Shown: positions 1 to 7,884 of the stretch, in pieces
Layout of the letters: each line of letters starts with the position of its first letter
How positions within the stretch are numbered: the stretch's first letter is position 1
From: Methanofastidiosum sp.
GTDB lineage: Archaea; Methanobacteriota_B; Thermococci; Methanofastidiosales; Methanofastidiosaceae
Reading direction: 5' to 3'
NCBI GenBank assembly: GCA_013329085.1
Contig: DUKX01000223.1
Span: 7,256-16,071, forward strand
Length of the DNA: 8,816 nt
Translations under genes and position numbers: made by a program
Notes under the pieces: generated by a model
Told to the model about the DNA's origin: nothing
Database searches by the model: none
What the model saw: only the letters and a program-made list of their open reading frames with translations

Positions 1-292
1 TAGTTGGTGTTTCTTTTTTTAGTACTTGTGTAACAAAAGTAAGTTGTTCTACAGCTTTATAGAAGCCGTATAGCAAAGTAATAAGAAATGGGGCGGATAC
101 AAAAAAAGTTGTTAGTGCAGCTGATAGCCCCCTCCTTTTTAATTTTTGATAAATAAAATCGTAAACGGGATGAAATGCATAAGAAAAGATTAATCCCCCC
201 AATATACCGGGTATTATAGGATAGACAAGATATATACCCAATAATAATATAGAAATGGTGATTACTAATTTAGTTGCAGTGATTCTATCCAT
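1..292 (-). CDS. AI-2E family (UPF0118/PerM-like) transporter, N-terminal part, runs off the window
   Basis: Only the first 97 codons are visible; the gene continues past the left edge. It starts at ATG 292-290. The protein opens with a short polar stretch, then a hydrophobic helix (about residues 9-37), the segment GLIFSYAFHPVYDFIYQKLK (33-52), a basic turn with KRRG (52-55), and a second hydrophobic helix (about 58-78) leading into an amphipathic stretch. The pattern of an N-terminal helix pair, a Y-x-x-x-P-V/L-Y/D motif, then a basic turn and S-A-x-x-T is typical of archaeal AI-2E family proteins (PF01594), multi-pass inner-membrane proteins of about 330-360 residues. The transported substrate in archaea is unknown, and the AI-2 name should not be read as a function here. 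It lies 44 bases after atpD in the same direction, with no clear Shine-Dalgarno, so co-transcription or a weak promoter of its own are both possible. Family call is from the N-terminus only. Confidence 0.72.
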   Translation of the reverse strand, partial: MDRITATKLVITISILLLGIYLVYPIIPGILGGLIFSYAFHPVYDFIYQKLKRRGLSAALTTFFVSAPFLITLLYGFYKAVEQLTFVTQVLKKETPT

Positions 293-312
293 ACTTAATT
301 TTAATTTTTCTC

Positions 313-322
313 TTTTTTAAAA
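313..322 (-). promoter_or_regulatory. weak TATA-like element before the AI-2E family gene
   Basis: On the minus strand TTTTAAAAAA is centred about 25 bases upstream of the ATG at 292. That is the usual archaeal TATA-to-start distance and would give a leaderless message, which fits the lack of a Shine-Dalgarno before this gene. No T-rich terminator separates it from atpD, so readthrough from the operon is an equally good explanation. In DNA this AT-rich, such an element can occur by chance. Confidence 0.25.
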
Positions 323-336
323 CTTTAGTAAGGATA

Positions 337-969
337 TCAAGAGCTTTTTTTGGATTTTTTATCTTTAATCATTTTAAGCCGGAATTTATTTTCTCTTTCA
401 AGCTCCTCTAATCTAAAATCAATAAACTTCTTCTGTGATTCCAATCTGGGAATAATCTTTGACTCTAAAGCATTTACTCTTCTCTTTGTAACTTCGATTT
501 CATTTAATACTTTTTTAAGTGTTGATTCTGCCTCAACTGCTTTTGCGACATATTCTAATACTTTTTCATATTCTTCCACTGTTTCATCAATCTTTGAAGA
601 TGTTGATAGAATACTATACCCCCTCTCATTAATGCCTTTTTTAAAAGACAAATCGGATATCTTAGGGACTTGAACCCCCAGAATATTCTTGCTATCCAAA
701 TAGAATTCAGGGGTGCCTTTTTTGATTAATGCGCAAGAGGCGACGGCAATTTCCCCTTCAAAAGCTATGGTCATCCCAAGATATTTCTTTGCAATTTCAT
801 AACTTTCTTCGAGAGTTTCTTGAGCTTCTTTGGCGTCCTTAACCATGCCGAAAAGACTCATTACTAGGCCATCTCTTTTCTTCTTGAGAATATTATACCC
901 TGTTTTAGACAGTTTGATTTTTCTCTGAAGTTTTATCAGCTCAGACCTAGTCGGCTTTATCTGAGGCAT
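337..969 (-). CDS. atpD: A-type ATP synthase subunit D (central shaft)
   Basis: A 210-residue subunit D forms the central rotor shaft that turns inside the A3B3 head and passes torque to F, C and the c-ring, on the cytoplasmic side of the membrane. The N-terminus ([20 protein letters not shown], residues 4-23) and the long C-terminal helix (about 140-205, with [15 protein letters not shown]) are the two family signatures; they pair as an antiparallel coiled coil, with a small globular part between them (about 75-120). The length is normal for the family. It starts at ATG 969-967, inside the last codons of atpB (23-base overlap), with GAGGAG at 983-978 and an 8-base spacer, which fixes the start. 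It ends with a lysine/serine-rich tail and TGA. It is the last ATP synthase gene of the operon; the extra small gene ahaG found after D in Methanosarcina is not present. Confidence 0.96.
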   Translation of the reverse strand: MPQIKPTRSELIKLQRKIKLSKTGYNILKKKRDGLVMSLFGMVKDAKEAQETLEESYEIAKKYLGMTIAFEGEIAVASCALIKKGTPEFYLDSKNILGVQVPKISDLSFKKGINERGYSILSTSSKIDETVEEYEKVLEYVAKAVEAESTLKKVLNEIEVTKRRVNALESKIIPRLESQKKFIDFRLEELERENKFRLKMIKDKKSKKSS

Positions 970-2338
970 TCTTAAATCTCCTCATATATTTTTCGATTAA
1001 TTCATCACTTACTCTTAATAGTTTGTCTTCAGGAAGTTTTGAAAGAATCTCCCACCCTATATCTAGTGTATTTTTTATTTCTCTGTTTTCATTTGATTGT
1101 TGAGATACAAATCTTTTTTCAAAATCATCCGCAAAGTCTAAAAATAATTTGTCAGATTTTGAAAGTGATTCTTTACCAACAATTGAAACAATCCCTCTAA
1201 GGTCTTTCCCTTCGGCGTATGCGGCATATAGTTGATCTGAAACAGATTTATGATCTTCTCGGGTCCTATCTTTTCCTATTCCCTTGCTCATTAATCTAGA
1301 TAAAGAAGGTAGAACATCAATCGGAGGATATACCCCTTTCCTTTGGAGATCTCTAGAAACAATAATTTGTCCTTCTGTGATATACCCGGATAAATCAGGT
1401 ATAGGATGAGTAATATCGTCACCTGGCATTGTGAGGATAGGTACTTGTGTAACAGAACCGTTTTTACCTTCTATTCTTCCAGCTCTCTCATAAATTGAAG
1501 CAAGGTCTGTATACATGTACCCCGGGTAACCCCTCCTCCCAGGAACTTCTTCTCTAGCCGATCCTATTTCTCTTAAGGCCTCGCAGTAATTTGTCATATC
1601 AGTCATTATGACTAGCATATGCATATCGTAGTTAAATGCAAAAAATTCAGCAGTAGTCAAAGCTATTCGTGGTACGATTAGTCTTTCAATTGAAGGATCT
1701 GAAGCAAGATTTAAAAAAACGATTCCTCTTTCTAACGCTCCTGTTTTTTCAAAATCACTTATAAAATATTTTGCTTCTTCTTCAGTTATACCCATTGCGA
1801 CAAAGATGACTGCAAAACTTTCAGTACAATCCAAGACAGTTGCTTGCCTTGCTATCTGCAAAGCTAGTTGATTATGTGGTAATCCAGATCCTGAAAATAT
1901 AGGAAGTTTTTGCCCCCTGATTAATGAATTCATTCCATCAATAGCAGACACACCGGTCTGAATGAATTCATGAGGAGGTGCTCTTTTGTAAGGATTTATT
2001 GGAAGCCCATTGATATCCAATCTGGCTTCAGGTATAACTTTTGGCCCACCATCAAGTGGGTCTCCCGAACCAGAAAATACCCTTCCAAGCATATCATGTG
2101 AAACTGGAACTTTTAATACATCGCCTGAAAACTTAACATAAGCATTTTTGTCAATGTTTCTAGTTCCTTCAAAAACTTGGACAACAACTCTATTCCCCGA
2201 TGTATCCAATACTTGGCCTCTTTTATTACTTCCATCGGAAAGGGTGATATTGACATATTCACCATATCCTATATTTTCAGTATTCTCTAGAAAAATAAGA
2301 GGCCCAGTTACAGAAGTAATAGTTTTGTACTCTTTCAT
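947..2338 (-). CDS. atpB: A-type ATP synthase subunit B (non-catalytic nucleotide-binding subunit)
   Basis: The 463-residue B subunit alternates with A in the A3B3 hexamer; it holds nucleotide at the A/B interface but does not catalyse. Domains in order: N-terminal beta barrel (about 1-75, [12 protein letters not shown]), central nucleotide domain (about 75-350), C-terminal helical domain (about 355-463). The P-loop is the degenerate B-type form [11 protein letters not shown] (149-159), lacking the Walker Gly-Lys-Thr. The stretch [17 protein letters not shown] (309-325) is a B-subunit hallmark, and R348 in PSLSRLM is the likely arginine finger reaching into the neighbouring A active site. Length is normal. 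Start is ATG 2338-2336; GGGGAGG at 2354-2348 lies 9 bases upstream, encoded by the last codons of atpA, and the gap to the atpA stop is 4 bases, so coupled translation is likely. Its 3' end overlaps atpD by 23 bases. Confidence 0.97.
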   Translation of the reverse strand: MKEYKTITSVTGPLIFLENTENIGYGEYVNITLSDGSNKRGQVLDTSGNRVVVQVFEGTRNIDKNAYVKFSGDVLKVPVSHDMLGRVFSGSGDPLDGGPKVIPEARLDINGLPINPYKRAPPHEFIQTGVSAIDGMNSLIRGQKLPIFSGSGLPHNQLALQIARQATVLDCTESFAVIFVAMGITEEEAKYFISDFEKTGALERGIVFLNLASDPSIERLIVPRIALTTAEFFAFNYDMHMLVIMTDMTNYCEALREIGSAREEVPGRRGYPGYMYTDLASIYERAGRIEGKNGSVTQVPILTMPGDDITHPIPDLSGYITEGQIIVSRDLQRKGVYPPIDVLPSLSRLMSKGIGKDRTREDHKSVSDQLYAAYAEGKDLRGIVSIVGKESLSKSDKLFLDFADDFEKRFVSQQSNENREIKNTLDIGWEILSKLPEDKLLRVSDELIEKYMRRFKNASDKAD

Positions 2339-2342
2339 CTGA

Positions 2343-4085
2343 TCATTCCTCCCCTAGAAGTACCTTGAATTCTTTAGACATTGTTTCATTGATTGAGCCT
2401 ATTTTACTCTCAAACTCTTTCCTGTATCTTACTTTGGATATTTCTGCTCTGGACTCGAGTTTTATTATCTTATCAATTTCAACACCGTTTTCAATTGCGT
2501 TATTTCCTAATCTGGAAAATCTAATAATTGCATTTAAGAGTGAAAATTGTCTCTTTAATGAGTGAAATTCATCGACTTCATGGTAAGAATCCTGTTGTAA
2601 AAATATCTCCCTTAGCATTCGGGCGATTTCTAATAAAAATTGTTGATCTGGAGGCAGTGCGTCTGCACCTACAAGCTGTACAATTTCTTGCAACTCCGCT
2701 TCCTTCTGCAATATTTCCATTGCTTCGGCTCTTGTTCTATCCCAATCAACAGATATTTTACTTTCGAACCATTCTTTTAGAGAATCATAGTAAAGTGAAT
2801 AAGATTCAAGCCAATTAATTGAAGGGAAATGCCTTTTTTGCGAAAGGTTTGAATCTAATGCCCAGAAAGTTTTTGTTATTCTGAGGGTATTTTGGACTAC
2901 CGGCTCTGAGAAATCTCCTCCAGGTGGCGAAACAGCACCTATAACGGTTACTGAACCTATTTTGCCCCCTAGAGTAAGTACAATTCCGGCCCTCTCATAA
3001 AAACTTGATAGCCTAGAAGAAAGATATGCAGGATACCCTTCTTCACCGGGCATTTCCTCTAATCTTGAAGATATTTCCCTCATAGCTTCTGCCCATCTTG
3101 ATGTGGAATCTGCCATGAGCGCAACGTCATACCCCATGTCTCTATAATATTCAGCGATTGTAATTCCAGTATAAATTGAAGCTTCTCTTGCGGCCACGGG
3201 CATGTTTGAAGTATTTGCTATAAGTACAGTTCTATTCATCAAGGGGCCGCCTGTTACAGGATCTACCAATTTAGGAAATTCTGTGAGAACATCAATCATC
3301 TCATTTCCTCTTTCGCCACACCCGATATAAACAACAACTTTGGTATCGCTCCATTTTGCAAGCTGTTGTTGTGTTACAGTTTTACCGCTACCAAAAGGCC
3401 CAGGGATTGCAGCGGTACCGCCTTTGGCTAAAGGAAATAAAACATCAATAATTCTCTTACCTGTGACTAAAGGGACATTTGGGATCATTTTATCTTTGAA
3501 AGGTCTTGGGACTTTGACAGGCCACCTTTGGTACATCTTAATTACTGCACCGTTATCTAATCTACACAGTATTTCCTCAACAGTGTATTCTCCTTTTTCT
3601 AAAATCTCTACAATTTCTCCAGATATGTTTGGCGGCGACATTATGAAATGTTTTGTGAATTCATTCTCGTTAACATAACCAATTATCTCTCCAAAATTTA
3701 CTTTATCGCCTTTTTTCTTTGACGGGAAGAATTCCCACTTCTTCTCTCTGTCGATTCCGGGGGCTTCCGCACCCCTCTTAATGAATTCTCCCATTAAAAG
3801 TGAAAGTTTTGGTAATGGCCTTTGAACCCCGTCATATATTGAGCCTAATAATCCCGGCCCCAAATCAACTGATAATGGCATCCCAGTTGTAGTAACCTCA
3901 TCACCTGGTTTAAGAAGAGATGTGTCCTCATATACCTGGATAATTGTTTTATCGTAATCAATTTCTATTACTTCTCCAAACAGCCCTTCTTTTCCAACTC
4001 GGACTAGCTCATTCATCTTAGCATCTATATTTGTTGCCGTTACTACAGGCCCAGATACTCTGTAAATTGTACCTTTATTTTCCAA
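2343..4085 (-). CDS. atpA: A-type ATP synthase subunit A (catalytic)
   Basis: Catalytic subunit of the A3B3 head: ADP + Pi to ATP, or the reverse. Numbered from the TTG at 4085 (580 residues): beta barrel 1-70 ([12 protein letters not shown] near the start); the A-type non-homologous bulge domain about 105-185; P-loop GPFGSGKT at 229-236 with K235; GERGNE with the catalytic Glu at 258; Walker B aspartate D326 in [10 protein letters not shown]; helical C-terminal domain from about 430. The P-loop is uninterrupted, so there is no intein, although this site carries one in some archaea. Start choice: the open frame extends to a TTG at 4112, but related proteins begin with M-E-x-K-G-x-I-Y-R-V, which matches the TTG at 4085-4083, preceded by the Shine-Dalgarno-like GGGGTAAT at 4095-4088. 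This puts the start one base after the atpF stop. No in-frame ATG or GTG lies nearby. The stop overlaps no gene; atpB follows after 4 bases. Confidence 0.96.
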   Translation of the reverse strand: MENKGTIYRVSGPVVTATNIDAKMNELVRVGKEGLFGEVIEIDYDKTIIQVYEDTSLLKPGDEVTTTGMPLSVDLGPGLLGSIYDGVQRPLPKLSLLMGEFIKRGAEAPGIDREKKWEFFPSKKKGDKVNFGEIIGYVNENEFTKHFIMSPPNISGEIVEILEKGEYTVEEILCRLDNGAVIKMYQRWPVKVPRPFKDKMIPNVPLVTGKRIIDVLFPLAKGGTAAIPGPFGSGKTVTQQQLAKWSDTKVVVYIGCGERGNEMIDVLTEFPKLVDPVTGGPLMNRTVLIANTSNMPVAAREASIYTGITIAEYYRDMGYDVALMADSTSRWAEAMREISSRLEEMPGEEGYPAYLSSRLSSFYERAGIVLTLGGKIGSVTVIGAVSPPGGDFSEPVVQNTLRITKTFWALDSNLSQKRHFPSINWLESYSLYYDSLKEWFESKISVDWDRTRAEAMEILQKEAELQEIVQLVGADALPPDQQFLLEIARMLREIFLQQDSYHEVDEFHSLKRQFSLLNAIIRFSRLGNNAIENGVEIDKIIKLESRAEISKVRYRKEFESKIGSINETMSKEFKVLLGEE

Positions 4086-4086
4086 A

Positions 4087-4389
4087 TTAATTACCCCACA
4101 GGTCAACTCCAATTACGTGTTTTATTTTGTCTCTCAAGATATCGCTTAATTTTTCCCCTAATACAATTACTGTTGGCTTGACTGAAGTGTCGACCTTTAA
4201 TTTAGTTTTACTTGAAAGATTTTTGTAGTATTCAGGTTGAATAATTATAATTCCTACTTCTTTATCCTTAAACATATCACTAAGGTGATCTTCAAATTCT
4301 TGATCGTTTTCTATTCTCTCACTTTTCTTAATTCCTAATAACTTAAATCCCATCACAAACTGCCCATCACCAATTACTCCAAACTCCAT
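4087..4389 (-). CDS. atpF: A-type ATP synthase subunit F (central stalk)
   Basis: The 100-residue F subunit binds the central shaft subunit D in the rotor and moves with it. The N-terminus FGVIGDGQFVMGFKLLGI (3-20) carries the family signature (V-I-G-D then G-F-x-L-x-G-I); the middle has the buried strand VGIIIIQPEYY (45-55), and the end is IKHVIGVDLWG. This is a CheY-like alpha/beta fold of the usual length. The stop of atpC and this start share one base (TGATG), and GGTGAT, a good match to the 16S rRNA tail, sits 3 bases before the ATG inside the end of atpC, so translation is very probably coupled to atpC. The stop TAA is followed one base later by the proposed TTG start of atpA. Confidence 0.95.
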   Translation of the reverse strand: MEFGVIGDGQFVMGFKLLGIKKSERIENDQEFEDHLSDMFKDKEVGIIIIQPEYYKNLSSKTKLKVDTSVKPTVIVLGEKLSDILRDKIKHVIGVDLWGN

Positions 4390-5426
4390 CAGATCACCAA
4401 GCTATCCTCAATTATTTTCTTCTCAAGATTTGAGGCTTTCCCCCTAGATATCTTCCGGATATTCTCAACTTCAATTTTTTTGGAGATAATATAGTGGAGA
4501 ACGGGCATTATGGTAAAAGGGTCTCCTATAAATTGTTCTTTTGCACATTTCATTAGATATTTCTCTAGAGATTCTTCTAGGTAGAACAGTGTTTTTTCTT
4601 GCCAGTGTTTTTCTATAATAGTTCCATAAGGAGTTTTTTTCACTTTTTTTAAAAAATCATTCTCAGAGTATCTTAAGAGGTAGCCTAGATCACCAATGCC
4701 AAAAAATAATCCCCCTTCGATCATATTTTTTTGTTCTTCTTCGGGAGCAAATCCGTATCTTCTCATTCTCATTATATTTTTTATATTTGTGATATCAATC
4801 TCCGTACGAACAAACTCAATAAACAGAGATTTTTTTTCCTTCTTAAAAATATCAAGAGTCTTTTTGAAGTACATTTTGAAAAGTTCTGATTCTATATCGG
4901 CTATTTCTTTTGTTTCATCTAAAAAATTAAATTGCTCTAGCTTTTTTAATCTCTTGATGACATCCTCATAGCTATAGTTTTTTACAAGGGACAGTATAAA
5001 ACTAAAAGGTATCTCCCCTATTGGAATCAAGGTTTTTTCTATTTCATAATCAGTTGCTTTGGAGTATTTACCCCTCAAAATAGAGATTATGTTGTGGATG
5101 TCCCATCTAGTTAATATTGCAAAAGCGTATGCCGAAGCTTTTTTTCCACTCATTTTTATTAGCTTTTGATAGGAATTTCCTAGATTTTTATTAAGTGAAT
5201 GCTCTATTAACTCTACACCCCGGTAAGTTCTTGATAAAGAGTCAATTTCATCTTTGTAGTTTCCTTCGCCTAAAAATCTAGCTATTTGAGAAACTTCCAT
5301 GCTCAAGAGTTTAATATATTCATCACTCTTGAATAATTTACTTTCCATGGCCCTTACTCTTGTGTTAAGATAACTATAATTAGTTTCTCCAAGCCAGTGT
5401 TCAGAGGATACTACATTTGAATCCAT
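4389..5426 (-). CDS. atpC: A-type ATP synthase subunit C (rotor socket on the c-ring)
   Basis: Subunit C (V-ATPase subunit d / PF01992 family) is a funnel-shaped all-helical protein that joins the D/F shaft to the membrane c-ring. Recognisable parts, numbered from the chosen start: YSYLNTRVRAMESKLF near the N-terminus (18-33); a central EFVRTEIDITNIKNIMRMRR, the family's internal D-x-x-N-x-x-x-x-x-R pattern; then G-G-L-F and a C-terminal helix set. Length 345 is normal. The open frame reaches a TTG at 5441, but the ATG at 5426-5424 is preferred because GGTGAGG (5439-5433) lies 6 bases before it and would otherwise be read as codons. This start lies 26 bases inside the end of atpE. The 3' end shares one base with atpF. 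Confidence 0.94.
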   Translation of the reverse strand: MDSNVVSSEHWLGETNYSYLNTRVRAMESKLFKSDEYIKLLSMEVSQIARFLGEGNYKDEIDSLSRTYRGVELIEHSLNKNLGNSYQKLIKMSGKKASAYAFAILTRWDIHNIISILRGKYSKATDYEIEKTLIPIGEIPFSFILSLVKNYSYEDVIKRLKKLEQFNFLDETKEIADIESELFKMYFKKTLDIFKKEKKSLFIEFVRTEIDITNIKNIMRMRRYGFAPEEEQKNMIEGGLFFGIGDLGYLLRYSENDFLKKVKKTPYGTIIEKHWQEKTLFYLEESLEKYLMKCAKEQFIGDPFTIMPVLHYIISKKIEVENIRKISRGKASNLEKKIIEDSLVI

Positions 5427-5979
5427 ACTCAGCCTCACCAAATAAAATATCCCTTATCTCTTTGAGATTATTTTCAAAAACATAGTTTAGAAGAGCTTCA
5501 AAAGTAAAGTCTTCTTTTATTTTCCCTGTTGGATCTCCCGTTGAAATACCGCCTATCGTATTAATGTTGCCCTTATATTTTTCCCCAACTAATTTTCTCG
5601 CATATTTTTCATCGTTTTTATTTGAAAAGATGTATTCAAGTTCTGCTACCGATATTAATTTCTTAAGGATAATCTCTCGTTTTTTTGCTTCGATATTCTC
5701 TAGCTTAGTTTTAGTGATTGTAAATATCTCTTCGAGTACCTCTTGTTCCATTCTTAGTCTTTTTCTTTTAATTTCAAGATTGGTCCTAGAAGCCTCAGTT
5801 CTAGCTAGTAAAGATGTTTTTTCTTTAAGATAATCTTGTTTCTTTATCTTTAGTTTATCTACTGCATTTTCAACGTCGTGTAATTTACTCTTCTTTTTTT
5901 CTTCAAGCTGTTCGCTATATTCTTTTGCTATTTTTCTAGCATCCTCTATCACTGTATCTGCTACTGTACTTTTCCCCAT
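5401..5979 (-). CDS. atpE: A-type ATP synthase subunit E (peripheral stalk)
   Basis: Subunit E pairs with H to form the peripheral stalks that hold the A3B3 head still against the rotor. Of the 192 residues, about 1-110 are a highly charged, Lys/Glu-rich coiled coil. The C-terminal globular domain follows (about 115-185), with GGISTGDPTGKIKEDFTFEA and a closing EIRDILFGE, both family hallmarks where the domain clamps onto the top of A/B. Length is normal. Start ATG 5979-5977 has GGAGG at 5990-5986, 6 bases upstream. That Shine-Dalgarno is one arm of a palindrome reaching into the end of atpK, so its access may be controlled (see the separate entry). The last 8 codons plus stop overlap the start of atpC by 26 bases, and the tail after LFGE (AEYGFKCSIL) is the part read in both frames. 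Confidence 0.93.
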   Translation of the reverse strand: MGKSTVADTVIEDARKIAKEYSEQLEEKKKSKLHDVENAVDKLKIKKQDYLKEKTSLLARTEASRTNLEIKRKRLRMEQEVLEEIFTITKTKLENIEAKKREIILKKLISVAELEYIFSNKNDEKYARKLVGEKYKGNINTIGGISTGDPTGKIKEDFTFEALLNYVFENNLKEIRDILFGEAEYGFKCSIL

Positions 5980-5985
5980 TTTCGC

Positions 5986-6000
5986 CCTCCTTTAAAGGAG
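5986..6000 (-). promoter_or_regulatory. palindrome covering the atpE ribosome binding site
   Basis: CTCCTTTAAAGGAG at 5987-6000 is a perfect 14-base palindrome. On the message its left arm is the last codons and stop of atpK, and its right arm plus the next G is the GGAGG Shine-Dalgarno of atpE. A hairpin of 5 base pairs (CUCCU/AGGAG) with a UUAA loop could hide the atpE binding site until ribosomes finishing atpK open it, or simply couple the two genes. The sequence is certain; the regulatory role is inferred, and a 5-pair stem is weak, above all at high growth temperature. Confidence 0.45.
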
Positions 6001-6234
6001 TTGAGGCAGCACAACAAAGAGAAGAACTAATGATACTGTAAGACCAAAAATAACGATTGTTTCCGGTATTACAGTGAGAACTAATCCCTTACTGAAAAGC
6101 TCCTCTTTTTCCGTCATTGCCCCAATTGCAGCAGATCCTATATGTTTCTCTGCCCATGCTGCAGCTAGTCCTGTTAATATGACTGAAGCAACAGAGCTCA
6201 ATACTACCACCATTACTGCTAATTCTGCCATCAT
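5992..6234 (-). CDS. atpK: A-type ATP synthase subunit K (c-ring proteolipid)
   Basis: The 80-residue c subunit forms the membrane rotor ring that carries H+ or Na+. It is a single hairpin: helix 1 about residues 4-28, a polar loop about 29-47, helix 2 about 48-78. The ion-carrying carboxylate is E58 in VIPETIVIFG (55-64). Many archaeal rings use such single hairpins; some methanogens have doubled or longer forms, so this is the simple type. Aligned without gaps to Enterococcus NtpK, E29 falls where the Na+-ligand Gln110 lies and I60 where Gln65 lies, which argues for protons but does not prove it. The start at ATG 6234 directly follows GAGGTGAT (6242-6235), the most complete Shine-Dalgarno in the operon; a second ATG immediately after (6231) has better spacing and may be the one used. 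Gaps are 15 bases to atpI and 12 bases to atpE. Confidence 0.95.
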   Translation of the reverse strand: MMAELAVMVVVLSSVASVILTGLAAAWAEKHIGSAAIGAMTEKEELFSKGLVLTVIPETIVIFGLTVSLVLLFVVLPQLL

Positions 6235-6242
6235 ATCACCTC
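6235..6242 (-). promoter_or_regulatory. near-perfect Shine-Dalgarno of atpK
   Basis: GAGGTGAT is complementary over all 8 bases to the archaeal 16S rRNA 3' tail and abuts tandem start codons ATGATG. The spacing from GAGG is 4 bases to the first ATG and 7 to the second. The other genes of the operon have shorter or interrupted matches. This fits the need for about ten K copies per complex. Confidence 0.7.
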
Positions 6243-6249
6243 TTTAAGA

Positions 6250-7884
6250 TTATATACCAAACGGTTTATACTTAATACCTCCCCCTTCATAGAATTTTGT
6301 GAAAAATTCAACATAATGCAATCTCAAAGCATGTAAGAAACAGGCTAAAATGCCCAATAAGATGTTTCCTATATGCCCCACTATTAAAACTGAATACCCC
6401 AATAATACGAAAACACCACCCTTTGGGAAAATTATATCCACAACAATGCTATTTATTACAATTGCTATGCCTACAGAAGATAATCCTATGGCCATTAGCC
6501 TCACATATGAAAGGATATTACTCATTATACCAAATATCTCTATTAATCCTATAAATCCTTCTCCGACCACCAATAAAACTATAGAAGCTAAGAGGAGGCC
6601 CACTCCCAAATATAGTAATATGCCTGGGAGATAGATACTGCTTGCTAGGAATATTATTGAGAATATGAGTACAATCCATCCGCCTTTTTTTAATATGGCT
6701 TCTTTTAAGTTGTGTGACCTGTAAACATTGATAAATCCAAATACGAGGCCTAATAGAACATGTATGACTCCAATTGAGATAGAAAGAATCATTATTGGCA
6801 TGAAATCTACAATTCTATCTAGAATAGGCATACGCAAACCAAATATTTCTTCAATACCTAAAAGATTGAATATATTAAATCCAAAAAACTCACCATCGAT
6901 AAAACCAAATGCTATCGTATAAATACTTGAGTATTCCAAAATACCAAGTATCATTTTCCAGCCTTCAGTTTTAAATTTTGTTTTCATGAATAATGAAGCA
7001 AAAAATATAACTAATCCATAACCAATATCTCCGAGCATTATCCCATAGAAAAGAGGAAATGTTATAAAAATTGCAAAAGTGGGATCAATTTCTCTAGTCT
7101 TAGGGTACTCGAATAACTCTAATAATAATTCGAACGGTTTGACCGGACTTGGATGTTTAAATTCAACTGGTACTGGCTCCTCATCACTGTATTTAATCTT
7201 ATCAAGATTTACCCTATCGCCAAATTTTTTCTTTAAAATGCTTTCAAGTTCTTGGTATTTTTTTTCAGGTATCCACCCTTCAACTATGAAAGTATTCTTG
7301 GTAGTTGTGAATCTTAAAGGGGCCTCCATTTTTTCTATTTCACTTGATAAAAAGTCTTCATATTGCAAAAGATAAGCTGATTTTTCTTTTATCGTGGAGT
7401 CCATCTGATCTTTGAATATATTTCTTTGTTCTTCAAGTTCTGATTTTGAGGATACTAAATCATCAAGCGAGGCAACTAAGTTTTTTTGTATTCCTATACC
7501 ACCTAAGTCACCAATCGACTTAATTTTTTCTATCTCTTTTAGTATAAGATTTATTTTAGATATTTTCTCACCATATGACTTGATAACATTTTCAGCCTCA
7601 AAGACTTCTTTTTCTAGTTCTCTTGAAACTTCTCTTTTGACATAGGTTGTTTTAATATTGTCAGGCCGGATATCAAACTTACTCAAAAAGGCCCTAATAG
7701 AAAGCAGGAGTTCAGAAAATTTTGAGACTTCGCCCAATGACTTTCCTATCTCAAATGTCTCATCTTGTTCTTTAAAATCTACAATATGGATTATTTTTAA
7801 TAAATGAAGGATTTCAATAGTCTCCTTCATAGTATCTTTAGTTCCAACTAAAGTTATCTTAGTCATCCTTTCGTTGGAGCTCAT
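6250..7884 (-). CDS. atpI: A-type ATP synthase subunit I (a), short form
   Basis: Subunit I (V-ATPase a family, PF01496) has a cytosolic N-terminal half that docks the peripheral stalks and a membrane half that forms the ion half-channels against the c-ring. Numbered from ATG 7884 (544 residues): MTKITLVGTKDTMKE opens the proximal lobe (7-21); helical segments about 80-190; FIVEGWIPEKK (199-209) closes the lobe. The membrane part starts at about 265 with EYPKTREIDPTFAIF and LGDIGYG, has about 7-8 hydrophobic helices, the essential channel arginine R462 in SYVRLMAIG, and the C-terminal HALRLHYVEFFTKFYEGGG with R521. Family members usually have about 640-700 residues; the missing part is in the cytosolic half (see findings). 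Start choice: the open frame reaches 7929, but GAGGT at 7895-7891 lies 6 bases before the ATG at 7884. The ATG at 7866 has no well-spaced site. It overlaps ahaH by 26 bases. Confidence 0.94.
   Translation of the reverse strand: MSSNERMTKITLVGTKDTMKETIEILHLLKIIHIVDFKEQDETFEIGKSLGEVSKFSELLLSIRAFLSKFDIRPDNIKTTYVKREVSRELEKEVFEAENVIKSYGEKISKINLILKEIEKIKSIGDLGGIGIQKNLVASLDDLVSSKSELEEQRNIFKDQMDSTIKEKSAYLLQYEDFLSSEIEKMEAPLRFTTTKNTFIVEGWIPEKKYQELESILKKKFGDRVNLDKIKYSDEEPVPVEFKHPSPVKPFELLLELFEYPKTREIDPTFAIFITFPLFYGIMLGDIGYGLVIFFASLFMKTKFKTEGWKMILGILEYSSIYTIAFGFIDGEFFGFNIFNLLGIEEIFGLRMPILDRIVDFMPIMILSISIGVIHVLLGLVFGFINVYRSHNLKEAILKKGGWIVLIFSIIFLASSIYLPGILLYLGVGLLLASIVLLVVGEGFIGLIEIFGIMSNILSYVRLMAIGLSSVGIAIVINSIVVDIIFPKGGVFVLLGYSVLIVGHIGNILLGILACFLHALRLHYVEFFTKFYEGGGIKYKPFGI

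Noticed and set aside
293..336. Terminator after atpD
   Set aside because: The 44 bases after the stop are A-rich on the coding strand, with no T run beyond four and no stable hairpin.
3350..3420. Possible intein at the P-loop of atpA, a known insertion site in some archaea
   Set aside because: [13 protein letters not shown] is continuous and the total length of 580 residues is normal for an intein-free subunit A.
7150..7700. Frameshift or assembly error as the cause of the short subunit I
   Set aside because: The frame is open throughout, both flanking helices keep their expected charged pattern, and no out-of-frame fragment of the missing lobe is visible; a true lineage deletion is the simpler reading.
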